The notes under the pieces are model-generated. The model saw nothing but the letters and a program-made list of their open reading frames with translations. It was not told the DNA's origin and made no database searches. A stretch of 40,134 bases of DNA from an uncultured Eubacterium sp. (GTDB lineage: Bacteria > Bacillota > Clostridia > Lachnospirales > Lachnospiraceae), in the NCBI RefSeq assembly GCF_934295145.1, contig NZ_CAKRAS010000028.1, positions 1 through 40,134 of the forward strand. Direction: 5' to 3'. How positions within the stretch are numbered: the first letter of the stretch is position 1; the number at the start of each line of letters is the position of its first letter. Positions 24,301-31,096 of this stretch are shown here, in pieces. A program made the position numbers and the translations under genes.

Positions 24301-26668
24301 TTTTGCATTGGATTTAAGAATCAATTTCCAAACTAAGTTATCCAAACTGGTTGTTATTCCATCGAATAAAAACGGAGAGTGGCAGCGACTTTCTGGAACT
24401 TTGACGATACCTGATAATTTATATACAGCTGGTAATTGGAAATCGTTAGTAAGTATTTCAACAAACGGTGATGTTAAAGCTAAAGCAGGTGTAACATTTG
24501 AATATCGAAATCTAAAATTAGAGAAAAATTCTATTTCAACAGACTGGTCGCCTGCTGAGGAAGACATATACGGTAGTTCATTAATAACATTGGTAACCAA
24601 TTATTCGTATCCACAAGCGGACATTAACATATACGGAAAGTCTGGATATAGTGGGACTTGGACTGTTACTAGCTCGTTGACGGTTAAAGTCGGTGATACT
24701 GTACTTCTTAGAGTTACTAACACCACCAAAAATGGATATTCATATATCATTGCTACTGTGACAGCAATCCCGAGCACAACATCAGTTACTTGTGTTAGCA
24801 CGGGATTATTAGATAAAGGTGATACCGGAGAAACAGGTGCACAGGGTCCAACCGGACCACAAGGACAAAAAGGCGAGACTGGCGCAACCGGACCACAGGG
24901 ACAAAAAGGCGAGACTGGAGCAACAGGCGCTACGGGTCCTAAAGGAGACACAGGTGATCAGGGGTATAGCGTAGTGGCAAGTGTATCCCGAACTGCATTT
25001 ACAGAATCACAGTGGAATACTTATGGAACAACCGGGCATGTAGAAAACTGGGGGTCAACTTCTAGTATTAGAAACGGTTGCCGTGTGGGCGACATTTTCA
25101 CGGTAGTCGGGACTGCAACAGACACAGGAAATTCACATACGTTATGGTATCGTTCTACAACTGCTTCTGGAGATCTATATGGCACATGCATCAATCATGC
25201 AATATCAAAGGCGGGTTCAAAAGGTGATAAGGGCGATAAAGGGGACAAAGGCGATGCTACAAATTACTGGAAACATGAAGGTGTTTTAGATCTTCGGGCA
25301 TCCACTTATGATGTGAATAAATGGTATCCTTTTGTTGCAAATTACAGCTTGGATGCCGGATTTACTGAACATATCCGTGTTTGGTACGCATTGGAAGGTA
25401 ATGCCGTTCCGTCATGGAGCCAACATTCTGCCGGTTATACTGTAAACTTTGAAATTGACATGAATGGTTCTGGATGGGGGACTGCTGATTATGTCAGCGT
25501 GTCAAAAGTGGTGCATGACGATTATCGTTTTTGTGACGTTTCACCCGTATCCTGTACACAATGTATTTATAATTCTTGTCCGATACTATGGCTCAGAGGT
25601 GGCGGACTTTATCGTTGGCAATCTACAGGCGCTCAAACTGCATGGACAGGCTATACCACGATAACCAATATCTACAGTACACAATACCCCTGGTACGTAG
25701 AACCGGTATCCTCACGCCCAACACCAGAGGGTATGAATTACCAGTCTGAGATTTATCAGAACAGAAATAACATAACTCTGAAAGTGTCGAAGAATGATGT
25801 GCTTAACCAACTCAACTCCGAACTGACTGTTTCTGAAAATGTCATCAAACTCACTACGGGACATTTCCTAGTCAATGCAACCAATCTGACAATCACATCG
25901 GATGGCACGCTGACTGCCGCTAACGGATATTTCAAAGGTAAGATAGAAGCTACAAGCGGATATTTTGGAACGTACGATCCGCCGACTGGCAGTGATGATG
26001 CGTGGAATCCATCATACTGGCTTTCTGCGGATAATGGAATTATAGCAATGCAAGCTCATTCCATAAGAAATACTGGTAATGTCGGTTGTTCGTCAGATAG
26101 TACCACAATGAGTTCATATTCTAGTGGCGGTGGGCATTCTTCGGTACAGTGCGCCGCAGGAAACTTAAACTTAAGCGCTTCAGAGAGTCTTGCGCTCAAT
26201 GGTACAGATTGGGACTCTTTGGTGTATCGCCAAGCTGGTTACGACTGGTCAACATTTAACACCGCCAACACTACTGACACTTGGATTCCGGTAATGAACG
26301 GTTCAAAAGTAAATCATCGAGTATTACCAACGGATGTGGCAGATACAACAGACGGTGGTTGCTTCCAGAAAAGAAATAAAATTGTTACAGTAAATGGCTG
26401 GGGAGTTGGAGCATCATCCATTATATTTAACCTGCCATCTGCATGGCGACCAGTTAAGGGAAATGGTGTGTTCAGTGGATTTTGTTATAATATAAGCAAT
26501 CATGCTTTTTATCCAGTCACCGGTAATTTTGACACAAATGGGGTCCCATCAGTATACGCTATTTCGACATGGAACAGTGCCTATAATAACTATGCTATTT
26601 ACAACTCTGGCACAGACAGACGTTCCAATTTCCAGTTATATGTAACAGGTTCGTGGTTGGCGAACTAA
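21398..26668 (+). CDS. Tail-tip / receptor-binding fibre protein with collagen-like segments
   Basis: 1,756 residues. Residues 1-340 form the tail-tip hub-type domain (GDIRSLSINKGSCG, DVTLDGC, IGLFTVDKPS). Residues about 350-520 are a coiled-coil stalk of ANLTYATIESLNATDAKI-type repeats. Two similar carbohydrate-binding-like modules follow (about 705-870 and 886-1050; each starts GF.WNL, ends with KFEKGS/LEKNS, then a WTPAE or WSPAE sequence). Collagen-like G-X-Y runs lie at about 872-885, 1141-1188 and 1273-1287. The C-terminal part (about 1290-1756) should contact the host surface. It probably binds the receptor and is specific to this phage. Ribosome site AGGAGGAGAAA. Confidence 0.88.
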   Translation: MLQVSDNVKKYIESDTRTFRARLLLDSKEISGDIRSLSINKGSCGSSDFAPGSVFSSYIDVTLDGCNQKLEGKELTLQIGTVMGNSAEWTAIGLFTVDKPSTSAYSTSFSGLGRISSKMGGLYNSAISFPATVKAVLSEISSATGVKIDTGSLDTSLVIETKPSGYMYREMLAFIAGFYFGYATEAADGSVIIRQYQKTATASTNGDKTTELPTFQDLDAVVTGVKVVVGTETDSEGNSQDKFYSKGTVNVAVSNPIMTQAIFNKYADSFIGFQYRPATVNVTTGDFRLEATDTLSVTDVKGVEHIVPCMAVTHTFDGGIQTAITAPAIKDTGESAQSFRGPLSQAVSVMQAQLLIVESIAAKALTVDKADIKYAQIEDLNAVKGNIETLVADNATINSKLTANEASINSLVAKDAEIDGKLTAQDASIKKLDTEKLSVENANLTYATIESLNATDAKITNISGDYASFKDTTTETLKAQTADIVDLKANKLSVTDADLRYANIDFTNIGKAAMEYFYAQSGLIKDVTVGDQTITGELVGVTIKGNLIEGETITADKLVVKGEDGLYYKLNINALGETTVKADEKYQNGLDGSVLIKKSIVAEKISVKDLVAFGATIGGVNIADSSIYSGVKSSVNNTTRGFYLGKDGQAAFGDSSNYLKYFQDTDGTWKLAIAADSVSLRSGTNIGDAIENIQGDVDGLKESGGFNWNLFIETDYKKGTFTQGNEDGKAGWWNTSTLGQCLNTDDVGEPALRLPLADWYLGQYAQVEKGKQYTISCDVKLDPDATVETFSYFQLNTDILDITSYRFGVDITKQWKHMVLTYTCKASGFERFHLRGTTGSTGVGNYFWIKNLKFEKGSVATAWTPAESEIYGKDGAQGPAGKDGTGFSWNLLRKSQEIFLNGSDYPNNSTREKGKITVLSSGVAFNAYTWVEDNMVVPPADIAKDAGSIYTFSADIKTTNFDGSFVVYFALDLRINFQTKLSKLVVIPSNKNGEWQRLSGTLTIPDNLYTAGNWKSLVSISTNGDVKAKAGVTFEYRNLKLEKNSISTDWSPAEEDIYGSSLITLVTNYSYPQADINIYGKSGYSGTWTVTSSLTVKVGDTVLLRVTNTTKNGYSYIIATVTAIPSTTSVTCVSTGLLDKGDTGETGAQGPTGPQGQKGETGATGPQGQKGETGATGATGPKGDTGDQGYSVVASVSRTAFTESQWNTYGTTGHVENWGSTSSIRNGCRVGDIFTVVGTATDTGNSHTLWYRSTTASGDLYGTCINHAISKAGSKGDKGDKGDKGDATNYWKHEGVLDLRASTYDVNKWYPFVANYSLDAGFTEHIRVWYALEGNAVPSWSQHSAGYTVNFEIDMNGSGWGTADYVSVSKVVHDDYRFCDVSPVSCTQCIYNSCPILWLRGGGLYRWQSTGAQTAWTGYTTITNIYSTQYPWYVEPVSSRPTPEGMNYQSEIYQNRNNITLKVSKNDVLNQLNSELTVSENVIKLTTGHFLVNATNLTITSDGTLTAANGYFKGKIEATSGYFGTYDPPTGSDDAWNPSYWLSADNGIIAMQAHSIRNTGNVGCSSDSTTMSSYSSGGGHSSVQCAAGNLNLSASESLALNGTDWDSLVYRQAGYDWSTFNTANTTDTWIPVMNGSKVNHRVLPTDVADTTDGGCFQKRNKIVTVNGWGVGASSIIFNLPSAWRPVKGNGVFSGFCYNISNHAFYPVTGNFDTNGVPSVYAISTWNSAYNNYAIYNSGTDRRSNFQLYVTGSWLAN
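24851..24922 (+). repeat. 36-bp tandem duplication in the collagen-like run
   Basis: The 36-base unit beginning ACCGGACCAC at 24851 is repeated almost exactly at 24887 (two base changes). It encodes T-G-P-Q-G-Q-K-G-E-T-G-A. Such repeats allow slippage and length change of the fibre. Confidence 0.85.
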
Positions 26669-26684
26669 ATGAAAGGAGAAAACA

Positions 26685-26978
26685 ATGATTCAGACACAGG
26701 ATTTACAGCTTTTATACAATACAATGAAAGACATTGAGACGAAAGGGGAGAGCACAAAGGTGATGGCAGATTGTCTCAGATTTATTGAGAACAAAATCAA
26801 AGAATCACAGCAGGAGCCAGTAGCACCGCCAGCTCCACCAATGCCAATGCCTGCACCGGAGCCAGTACCAATGCCGGAGCCGGTTCCAAAACCAAGAAAA
26901 AAACGTAAATCAGAACCGGTTGACATGCCATCAGAGCCAGTAGTGAATGTAGTAGAGCCGGATCAGACAGCAGAATAA
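26685..26978 (+). CDS. Small proline-rich tail-region protein
   Basis: 97 residues. The N-terminal 42 residues are helical (TQDLQLLYNTMKDIETKG), then a Pro/Met/Glu repeat (PAPEPVPMPEPVPKP) and a basic stretch RKKRK lead to an acidic tail. Proteins with a similar N terminus follow fibre genes in other phages of this group. Role unknown. AAAGGAGAAAAC is the ribosome site. Confidence 0.6.
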   Translation: MIQTQDLQLLYNTMKDIETKGESTKVMADCLRFIENKIKESQQEPVAPPAPPMPMPAPEPVPMPEPVPKPRKKRKSEPVDMPSEPVVNVVEPDQTAE

Positions 26979-26987
26979 AGATAATCA

Positions 26988-27016
26988 GAGTCGACACATC
27001 GGTGCCGGCTCTTTTT
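26988..27016 (+). terminator. Rho-independent terminator after the tail genes
   Basis: GAGTCGACAC pairs with GTGCCGGCTC (one mismatch and one G-U) around ATCG, followed by CTTTTTAT. It lies between the tail and lysis genes. The lysis genes may be read through or have their own start. Confidence 0.7.
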
Positions 27017-27048
27017 ATAAACTTTTTGGAAGGAAGTGGTTAAAAGAC

Positions 27049-27417
27049 GTGAACGATTTACTACTGCAGACATACCTTATAGCACTACCAATCATATTAA
27101 CGGCATTGATGGGTTATATCGTGTGGCTCCTGCAGGAACAAAGAAAACAAAAGAAAGCCGATGCCATTGAGCGAAATGAGCGCATCGAGGTGGAACGGAA
27201 ACAGCGGGAAGCCAACAGCCATGGAACAATGCTGCTCCTGCGAGTCCAGCTGATTGAATATCATGATAAATACATGCAGCTGGGAGAAATACCATCATAT
27301 GCTTACGAAAATTTCAACGAGATGTACGATGCGTATCATAAATTAGGTGGGAATGGCATGGTGACAAAAATGAAACAGGAAATCGAAGAATTGCATTTGA
27401 AAAAGAAAGGACAGTAA
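27049..27417 (+). CDS. Membrane-anchored small phage protein of the lysis module
   Basis: 122 residues, GTG start. One N-terminal membrane segment (LIALPIILTALMGYIVWLL, 9-27) is followed by a charged coiled-coil stretch (EQRKQKKADAIERNERIEVE) and a soluble tail. Proteins of this shape often sit before holins in Clostridia phages and may modulate the holin or act as spanin-like linkers; the role is unproven. Confidence 0.65.
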   Translation: MNDLLLQTYLIALPIILTALMGYIVWLLQEQRKQKKADAIERNERIEVERKQREANSHGTMLLLRVQLIEYHDKYMQLGEIPSYAYENFNEMYDAYHKLGGNGMVTKMKQEIEELHLKKKGQ

Positions 27418-27422
27418 AAAAA

Positions 27423-27698
27423 ATGACAGATTTAGGATTTTTAGCAGACTTTATGATTCCGGTAATTGTAGGAATCTGTCTGTGCGTAGGCTATGTGATC
27501 AAGAAATGGGTGAAAGATGTGGACAACAAATATATTCCGACCGTGTGTGCGCTGCTTGGTGTGGTACTGGCTGTCTGGATGAATAGCTGGAATGTTTCGC
27601 CATCCGTTATTTTAAGTGGATTATTCAGCGGTCTGGCATCCACTGGTTTGCATCAGTTATTCAAACAGTATATCGAAAAGAAAGAAGGTAGCAAATAA
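27423..27698 (+). CDS. Phage holin (Phage_holin_5_2-like)
   Basis: 91 residues. Two or three membrane segments (about 9-26, 42-57, 60-75) with short charged ends and a basic C-terminus (YIEKKEGSK). The size and topology match the holin_5_2/Hol44 group in Firmicute phages. It makes holes that let the amidase reach the wall. Start ATG six bases after the preceding stop. Confidence 0.75.
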   Translation: MTDLGFLADFMIPVIVGICLCVGYVIKKWVKDVDNKYIPTVCALLGVVLAVWMNSWNVSPSVILSGLFSGLASTGLHQLFKQYIEKKEGSK

Positions 27699-28664
27699 AT
27701 GGCAGCAATTAGCATTCATGCCGGACACAACCCGGCGGGAAAAGTAGCCTGCGGAGCCACAGGTCTGCTCGATGAGTCCAAAGAAAACCGTCTGATTGCG
27801 GCAGAGATGATCAACATCATGCGCAACTATGGATGGACCGTCTACAACGATACCGTAGACAATGGCAGCAGTCAGGATGATGTATTGAACAAAATCGTGG
27901 CAAAATGTAACTCTCACAGTGTATCATTTGTATTTTCCATCCACTTAAACTCCGGCCGGAACGATTACCCGGGAGATGGTCGTATTGGCGGTTTTGAAGT
28001 GTGGGTAAATGCTATGAATAAAGGAAAACCAGAGATGGCAGAGCGGATCCGTGCCAATATGAGCAAACTTGGATTCACAGACCGTGGTACCAAAATTTCC
28101 AAAAACCTCAAAGTCCTCAATAAAACCAATGCGCCAGCACTGTTACTGGAAATCTGCTTTGTGGATGACCGGGACGATTACAATCTGTACCAGAAAGTTG
28201 GCTACAAGGCGATTGCCAAGGCAGTGGCTTATGCCATCATGAATAAATCTCTGGAAGAAATTCCGGCAAACCTCAATGGCCGTGTCGCTGACGAGAGAGC
28301 AGCAGACGGAAACTGGTACTATTATGAGAATGGCCAGATTGCATCAAACGTCACCACCGTAGCACAGAATAAAAACGGCTGGTGGTATGTCCGCAACGGC
28401 AAGGTAGACTTCACCTACACCGGTATTGCCAAGAACCAGAATGGATGGTGGCGCATCGTCAACGGAAAGGTTGATTTCAACTGCAACAGCGTAGAAAGTA
28501 ACGAGAACGGCTGGTGGAAGCTGAAAGACGGAATGGTAGATTTCAGCTACAACGGTCTGGCTGCCAATAAGAACGGCGTGTGGTATGTGAAGAATGGTAA
28601 AGTTGACTTTGATTATTCCGGAAATGTCACTGCCAGAGTTGAAAAAGGGCGGGTAATCGTGTAA
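27699..28664 (+). CDS. N-acetylmuramoyl-L-alanine amidase endolysin with wall-binding repeats
   Basis: 321 residues. The N-terminal Amidase_3 domain (1-185) shows the zinc ligands: His in ISIHAGHNP (near 7), Glu in LLDESKENRL (near 24), His in FSIHLNSG and catalytic Glu in LLLEICFVD. The C-terminal part (from about 210) has about four repeats of 21 residues with the core NGWWYVRNGKVDF and related WW/GKVDF sequences, a cell-wall binding array. It cuts the amide bond between muramic acid and the stem peptide at lysis. GAAGGTAG precedes the ATG directly after the holin stop. Confidence 0.92.
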   Translation: MAAISIHAGHNPAGKVACGATGLLDESKENRLIAAEMINIMRNYGWTVYNDTVDNGSSQDDVLNKIVAKCNSHSVSFVFSIHLNSGRNDYPGDGRIGGFEVWVNAMNKGKPEMAERIRANMSKLGFTDRGTKISKNLKVLNKTNAPALLLEICFVDDRDDYNLYQKVGYKAIAKAVAYAIMNKSLEEIPANLNGRVADERAADGNWYYYENGQIASNVTTVAQNKNGWWYVRNGKVDFTYTGIAKNQNGWWRIVNGKVDFNCNSVESNENGWWKLKDGMVDFSYNGLAANKNGVWYVKNGKVDFDYSGNVTARVEKGRVIV

Positions 28665-28710
28665 TATAATCATATAAAAGTTTCCAAAACCTTCTTATTA
28701 TATGTAGTAG

Positions 28711-28929
28711 TCACTTCCATCTTATTTGAGCAAATTCTTCAGTTCCAATATCTGTTAACAATCCAGCAACTTCTCGGTAAGGCATTGCATATCTTTGAGA
28801 CAGGTATCTCATAGATGCGGAGAGTTCTCCATCTGGTCCGCCAAACTGGGAGATGATAATCTTTGCAATCGCTGGATTAGATTTCGTGATACAAACCGGA
28901 TACTGTAATCTTTTTTCATAATTCCACAT
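28711..28929 (-). pseudogene. cotJC: 5' fragment of cotJC, spore-coat manganese catalase, split by the prophage
   Basis: 72 residues remain of a protein that is usually about 190. The N terminus MWNYEKRLQYP, then GGPDGELSASMRYLSQRYAM and LLTDIGTEEFA, is CotJC. The family continues H-L-E-M, a metal-ligand motif, but here the frame becomes Q-I-R-W-K and stops, because phage DNA begins. CotJC is a manganese-catalase-like spore-coat protein assembled with CotJA and CotJB in the mother cell. The start at 28,929 has GGGGGT 9 bases upstream. The 3' part should be at the left prophage end. Confidence 0.9.
28726..28752. other. Approximate prophage attachment site (attR or attL half)
   Basis: The minus-strand CotJC sequence agrees with the family through DIGTEEFA (to about 28,729) and then changes to QIRWK and a stop. 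The crossover core should lie within this segment. The exact core needs the other junction, which is outside the window. Confidence 0.6.
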
Positions 28930-28930
28930 A

Positions 28931-29200
28931 TTAATAGTACCCCCTTTCCCATGGCCACGGTGACACGGCCCACTGCCAATAATTTTGCCTTTGTTCTCCG
29001 GTCTGGGTAAGGGGACCGAATTTTGTTTCATATTCTGTCACAAGATGGTTGTATTTGTGTTTCATATGCTGAAAATAATCCAGCGCATCAGGATCCTTCG
29101 GATGGGTATCCAGAAAGAGGGTAATATCGCTGATGGCAAAGCCGTACTGGTAAATGGCATTCATCAGCCGTTGTTTTTCTACATTACATGCAGCGTTCAC
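28931..29200 (-). CDS. cotJB: Spore coat protein CotJB
   Basis: 89 residues with the CotJB pattern LMNAIYQYGFAISDITLFLDTHP, ALDYF and YGPLT-like FGPLTQ, ending WPWERGYY. It belongs to the CotJABC set, whose proteins are placed on the inner coat during sporulation. GTG start with AAAGGAGG 8 bases upstream, overlapping the end of cotJA by 17 bases. Its stop is one base before the cotJC start. Confidence 0.92.
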   Translation of the reverse strand: MNAACNVEKQRLMNAIYQYGFAISDITLFLDTHPKDPDALDYFQHMKHKYNHLVTEYETKFGPLTQTGEQRQNYWQWAVSPWPWERGYY

Positions 29201-29405
29201 GGCACATTCCTCCTTTTCCGGTAAATGGTTTATCTAATTCGGCAAAAATAGTACCGACCTGGAGGGCTCGGTCCAGATCATACAGATTCCGGAACTGCTG
29301 CCAGGGAACATAGGCCATGGCGATAGTCTGGTTCTCACAATCGGGACGTTTAAAATCCGTCATATACGGACGATCAGAGTTCATAGAATTGCAATTACAG
29401 TTCAA
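29184..29405 (-). CDS. cotJA: Spore coat protein CotJA
   Basis: 73 residues; AMAYVPWQQFRNLYDLDRAL and GTIFAELDKPFTGKG are the CotJA core. It starts with TTG (29,405) after AGGAAAGG at 10 bases; the alternative is ATG at codon 8. CotJA interacts with CotJC in the coat of B. subtilis. First gene of the minus-strand operon. Confidence 0.9.
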   Translation of the reverse strand: MNCNCNSMNSDRPYMTDFKRPDCENQTIAMAYVPWQQFRNLYDLDRALQVGTIFAELDKPFTGKGGMCRERCM

Positions 29406-29440
29406 AATATGATGTCCTTTCCTATTCTAAGGTTTGTTTT

Positions 29441-29448
29441 ATCATATG
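29441..29448 (-). promoter_or_regulatory. Possible sigma-E -10 box before cotJA
   Basis: On the minus strand CATATGAT lies 36 bases before the TTG start and resembles the sigma-E -10 (CATACAAT, 6 of 8). No convincing -35 is seen. The cotJ operon of B. subtilis is read by sigma-E, so the site is plausible only. Confidence 0.25.
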
Positions 29449-29515
29449 AAAAGGCGGGGGATAGTGTGCAAATGGTAACTGATTGTTTTTTGTTAAGTAC
29501 CCTGGGTATTTCCTA

Positions 29516-29544
29516 TTGACCGTGTATGGGGTTAGGATTTAAAC
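29516..29544 (+). promoter_or_regulatory. Possible promoter of the hydrogenase gene
   Basis: TTGACC (29516-29521), a 17-base spacer and TTAAAC at 29539-29544. The -35 is good and the -10 poor. The 185-base intergenic region 29406-29590 lies between two divergent genes and must hold both promoters; no other strong candidate is visible. Confidence 0.35.
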
Positions 29545-29590
29545 TATTGGCAGGGATAGGAGAGATCATAGGAAAGGGTGATTAGTTTTT

Positions 29591-31093
29591 ATGAGAGGAT
29601 TACACACACAGGTTTCGGATTTAAGAAAAGATGTTTTTGTTGAGGTCGCGCGTATTGCGTATGAATCTGAAAATATCAATGATGACTTGGAGGCAATTCC
29701 ATACAAGTTATCTCCGGATGAAAATCCACGTTTCAGAGATAGTGTTTACAGAGAGCGTGCAGTAAGTTCCGAACGTACCAGACTGGCACTTGGATTATCT
29801 CTTCGACCACAGAATAAACCAGTTCATATTACCAGCGGCCTGGATGAAGCTACCGTGGATGAGATGTATTATGAACCACCTTTGATGCAGGTGATTCCGT
29901 CTGCATGTAACGCATGTGAAGATAACGTATATGAAGTAAGTAACCTTTGTCGTGGATGTCTGGCACATTCCTGCATGGAGGTCTGTCCGCGGGATGCGAT
30001 CACACATGTGGATGGGCAGGCACATATTGACGAGTCAAAATGTATCAAATGTGGAAAATGTAAAAGTGCTTGTCCGTATGATGCGATCGGTAAAAAGGTA
30101 CGGCCTTGTTCCGTTGCCTGTGGTGTCAAAGCTATTGAATCGGATGAATATGGAAGAGCTGTCATTAATCAGGAAAAATGTTTATCCTGCGGTATGTGCA
30201 TGGTAAGCTGTCCGTTTGGTGCTATCGCAGATAAGTCCCAGATTTTCCAGCTGATCCGTTGTATGAAAAATGGCGGAGAAGTTGTTGCAGAGATCGCGCC
30301 GGCTTATGCAGGACAGTTTGGCAAAGAAGCGACACCGGATAAGATATATGCGGCATTACTGAAATTAGGATTTTCACAGGTATATGAGGTAGCACTTGGT
30401 GCGGATATCGGAGCAGTGACTGAGGCACATGATTATGTGTACCATGTAAAAACAGGAGAGAAACCATTCCTTCTGACATCTTGCTGTCCGGCTTGGTCAA
30501 TGCTGGCGAAAAAACAGTTTCCGGAGATGATTGGCAGTGTATCTAAGGAATTGACACCGATGGTTGCTACGGCGCGAAGCATTAAGAAAGAGCATCCGAA
30601 TGCAAAAGTTGTATTTATCGGACCGTGTGCGGCAAAGAAACTGGAAGCTATGAGAAAAACCGTCCGCAGTGACGTGGATTTTGTTATTACATTTGAAGAA
30701 TTGGATGCCATGTTTGAGGCGCGTGGTATTGATCCAAAGACGATTGAGAGTCAGGGACATCTGCATGATGCAACGGCAGCCGGTCGTGGTTATGCGGTAG
30801 CCGGTGGCGTATCGAAAGCCATTGAAAACTGCATTCATGAGTACTATCCGGATGTAGAGGTGCTGATTGAGCATGTGGAAGGTCTGGACGAGTGTAAAAA
30901 GGTACTGATGCTTGCAAAAGCCGGACGGAAGAACGGATACCTGATTGAAGGTATGGGTTGTCCGGGCGGATGTGTAGCCGGAGCAGGTACATTGATCCCG
31001 GTACCGGAGGCAAAGAAGGATGTACAGCAGATCGTTAAGGAATCTACGAAAAAACTGCCTCCGAAACAATTACGGGAGATAGAATTAAAATAA
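29591..31093 (+). CDS. [FeFe]-hydrogenase, monomeric group-B-like
   Basis: 500 residues. The N-terminal part has cysteine sets for three [4Fe-4S] clusters: Cys106-132, Cys151-161 (CIKCGKCKSACP) and Cys197-207 (CLSCGMCMVSCP). The H-cluster domain has TSCCPAW (296-302), GPCAAKK (345-351) in place of the group-A MPCxxKxxE, and EGMGCPGGCVAG (453-464). The Met of MPC is replaced by Gly, typical of group B. The maturation genes are not in the window. It interconverts protons and H2; the exact direction and redox partner are unknown. The helicase follows after 3 bases. Confidence 0.9.
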   Translation: MRGLHTQVSDLRKDVFVEVARIAYESENINDDLEAIPYKLSPDENPRFRDSVYRERAVSSERTRLALGLSLRPQNKPVHITSGLDEATVDEMYYEPPLMQVIPSACNACEDNVYEVSNLCRGCLAHSCMEVCPRDAITHVDGQAHIDESKCIKCGKCKSACPYDAIGKKVRPCSVACGVKAIESDEYGRAVINQEKCLSCGMCMVSCPFGAIADKSQIFQLIRCMKNGGEVVAEIAPAYAGQFGKEATPDKIYAALLKLGFSQVYEVALGADIGAVTEAHDYVYHVKTGEKPFLLTSCCPAWSMLAKKQFPEMIGSVSKELTPMVATARSIKKEHPNAKVVFIGPCAAKKLEAMRKTVRSDVDFVITFEELDAMFEARGIDPKTIESQGHLHDATAAGRGYAVAGGVSKAIENCIHEYYPDVEVLIEHVEGLDECKKVLMLAKAGRKNGYLIEGMGCPGGCVAGAGTLIPVPEAKKDVQQIVKESTKKLPPKQLREIELK

Positions 31094-31096
31094 TTT

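Larger units (their letters stand above)
1..28726 (+). mobile_element. Right part of a siphovirus-type prophage inserted in cotJC
   Basis: Genes for replication proteins, late activator, packaging, head, tail and lysis follow each other on one strand in the usual siphovirus order, ending with an amidase just before a broken host gene. The right edge is placed where the minus-strand CotJC reading frame stops resembling CotJC, near 28,726. The left edge, the integrase and the repressor are outside the window. The sequence shows the module order and the broken gene; temperate lifestyle and site-specific integration are inferred. Every structural gene that can be judged is intact, so the element could still be functional. 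Confidence 0.93.

Noticed and set aside
29490..29500. TTGTTAAG before the hydrogenase gene as a Rex operator
   Set aside because: Only one half of the inverted TTGTTAA...TTAACAA site is visible, so there is no support for Rex binding.
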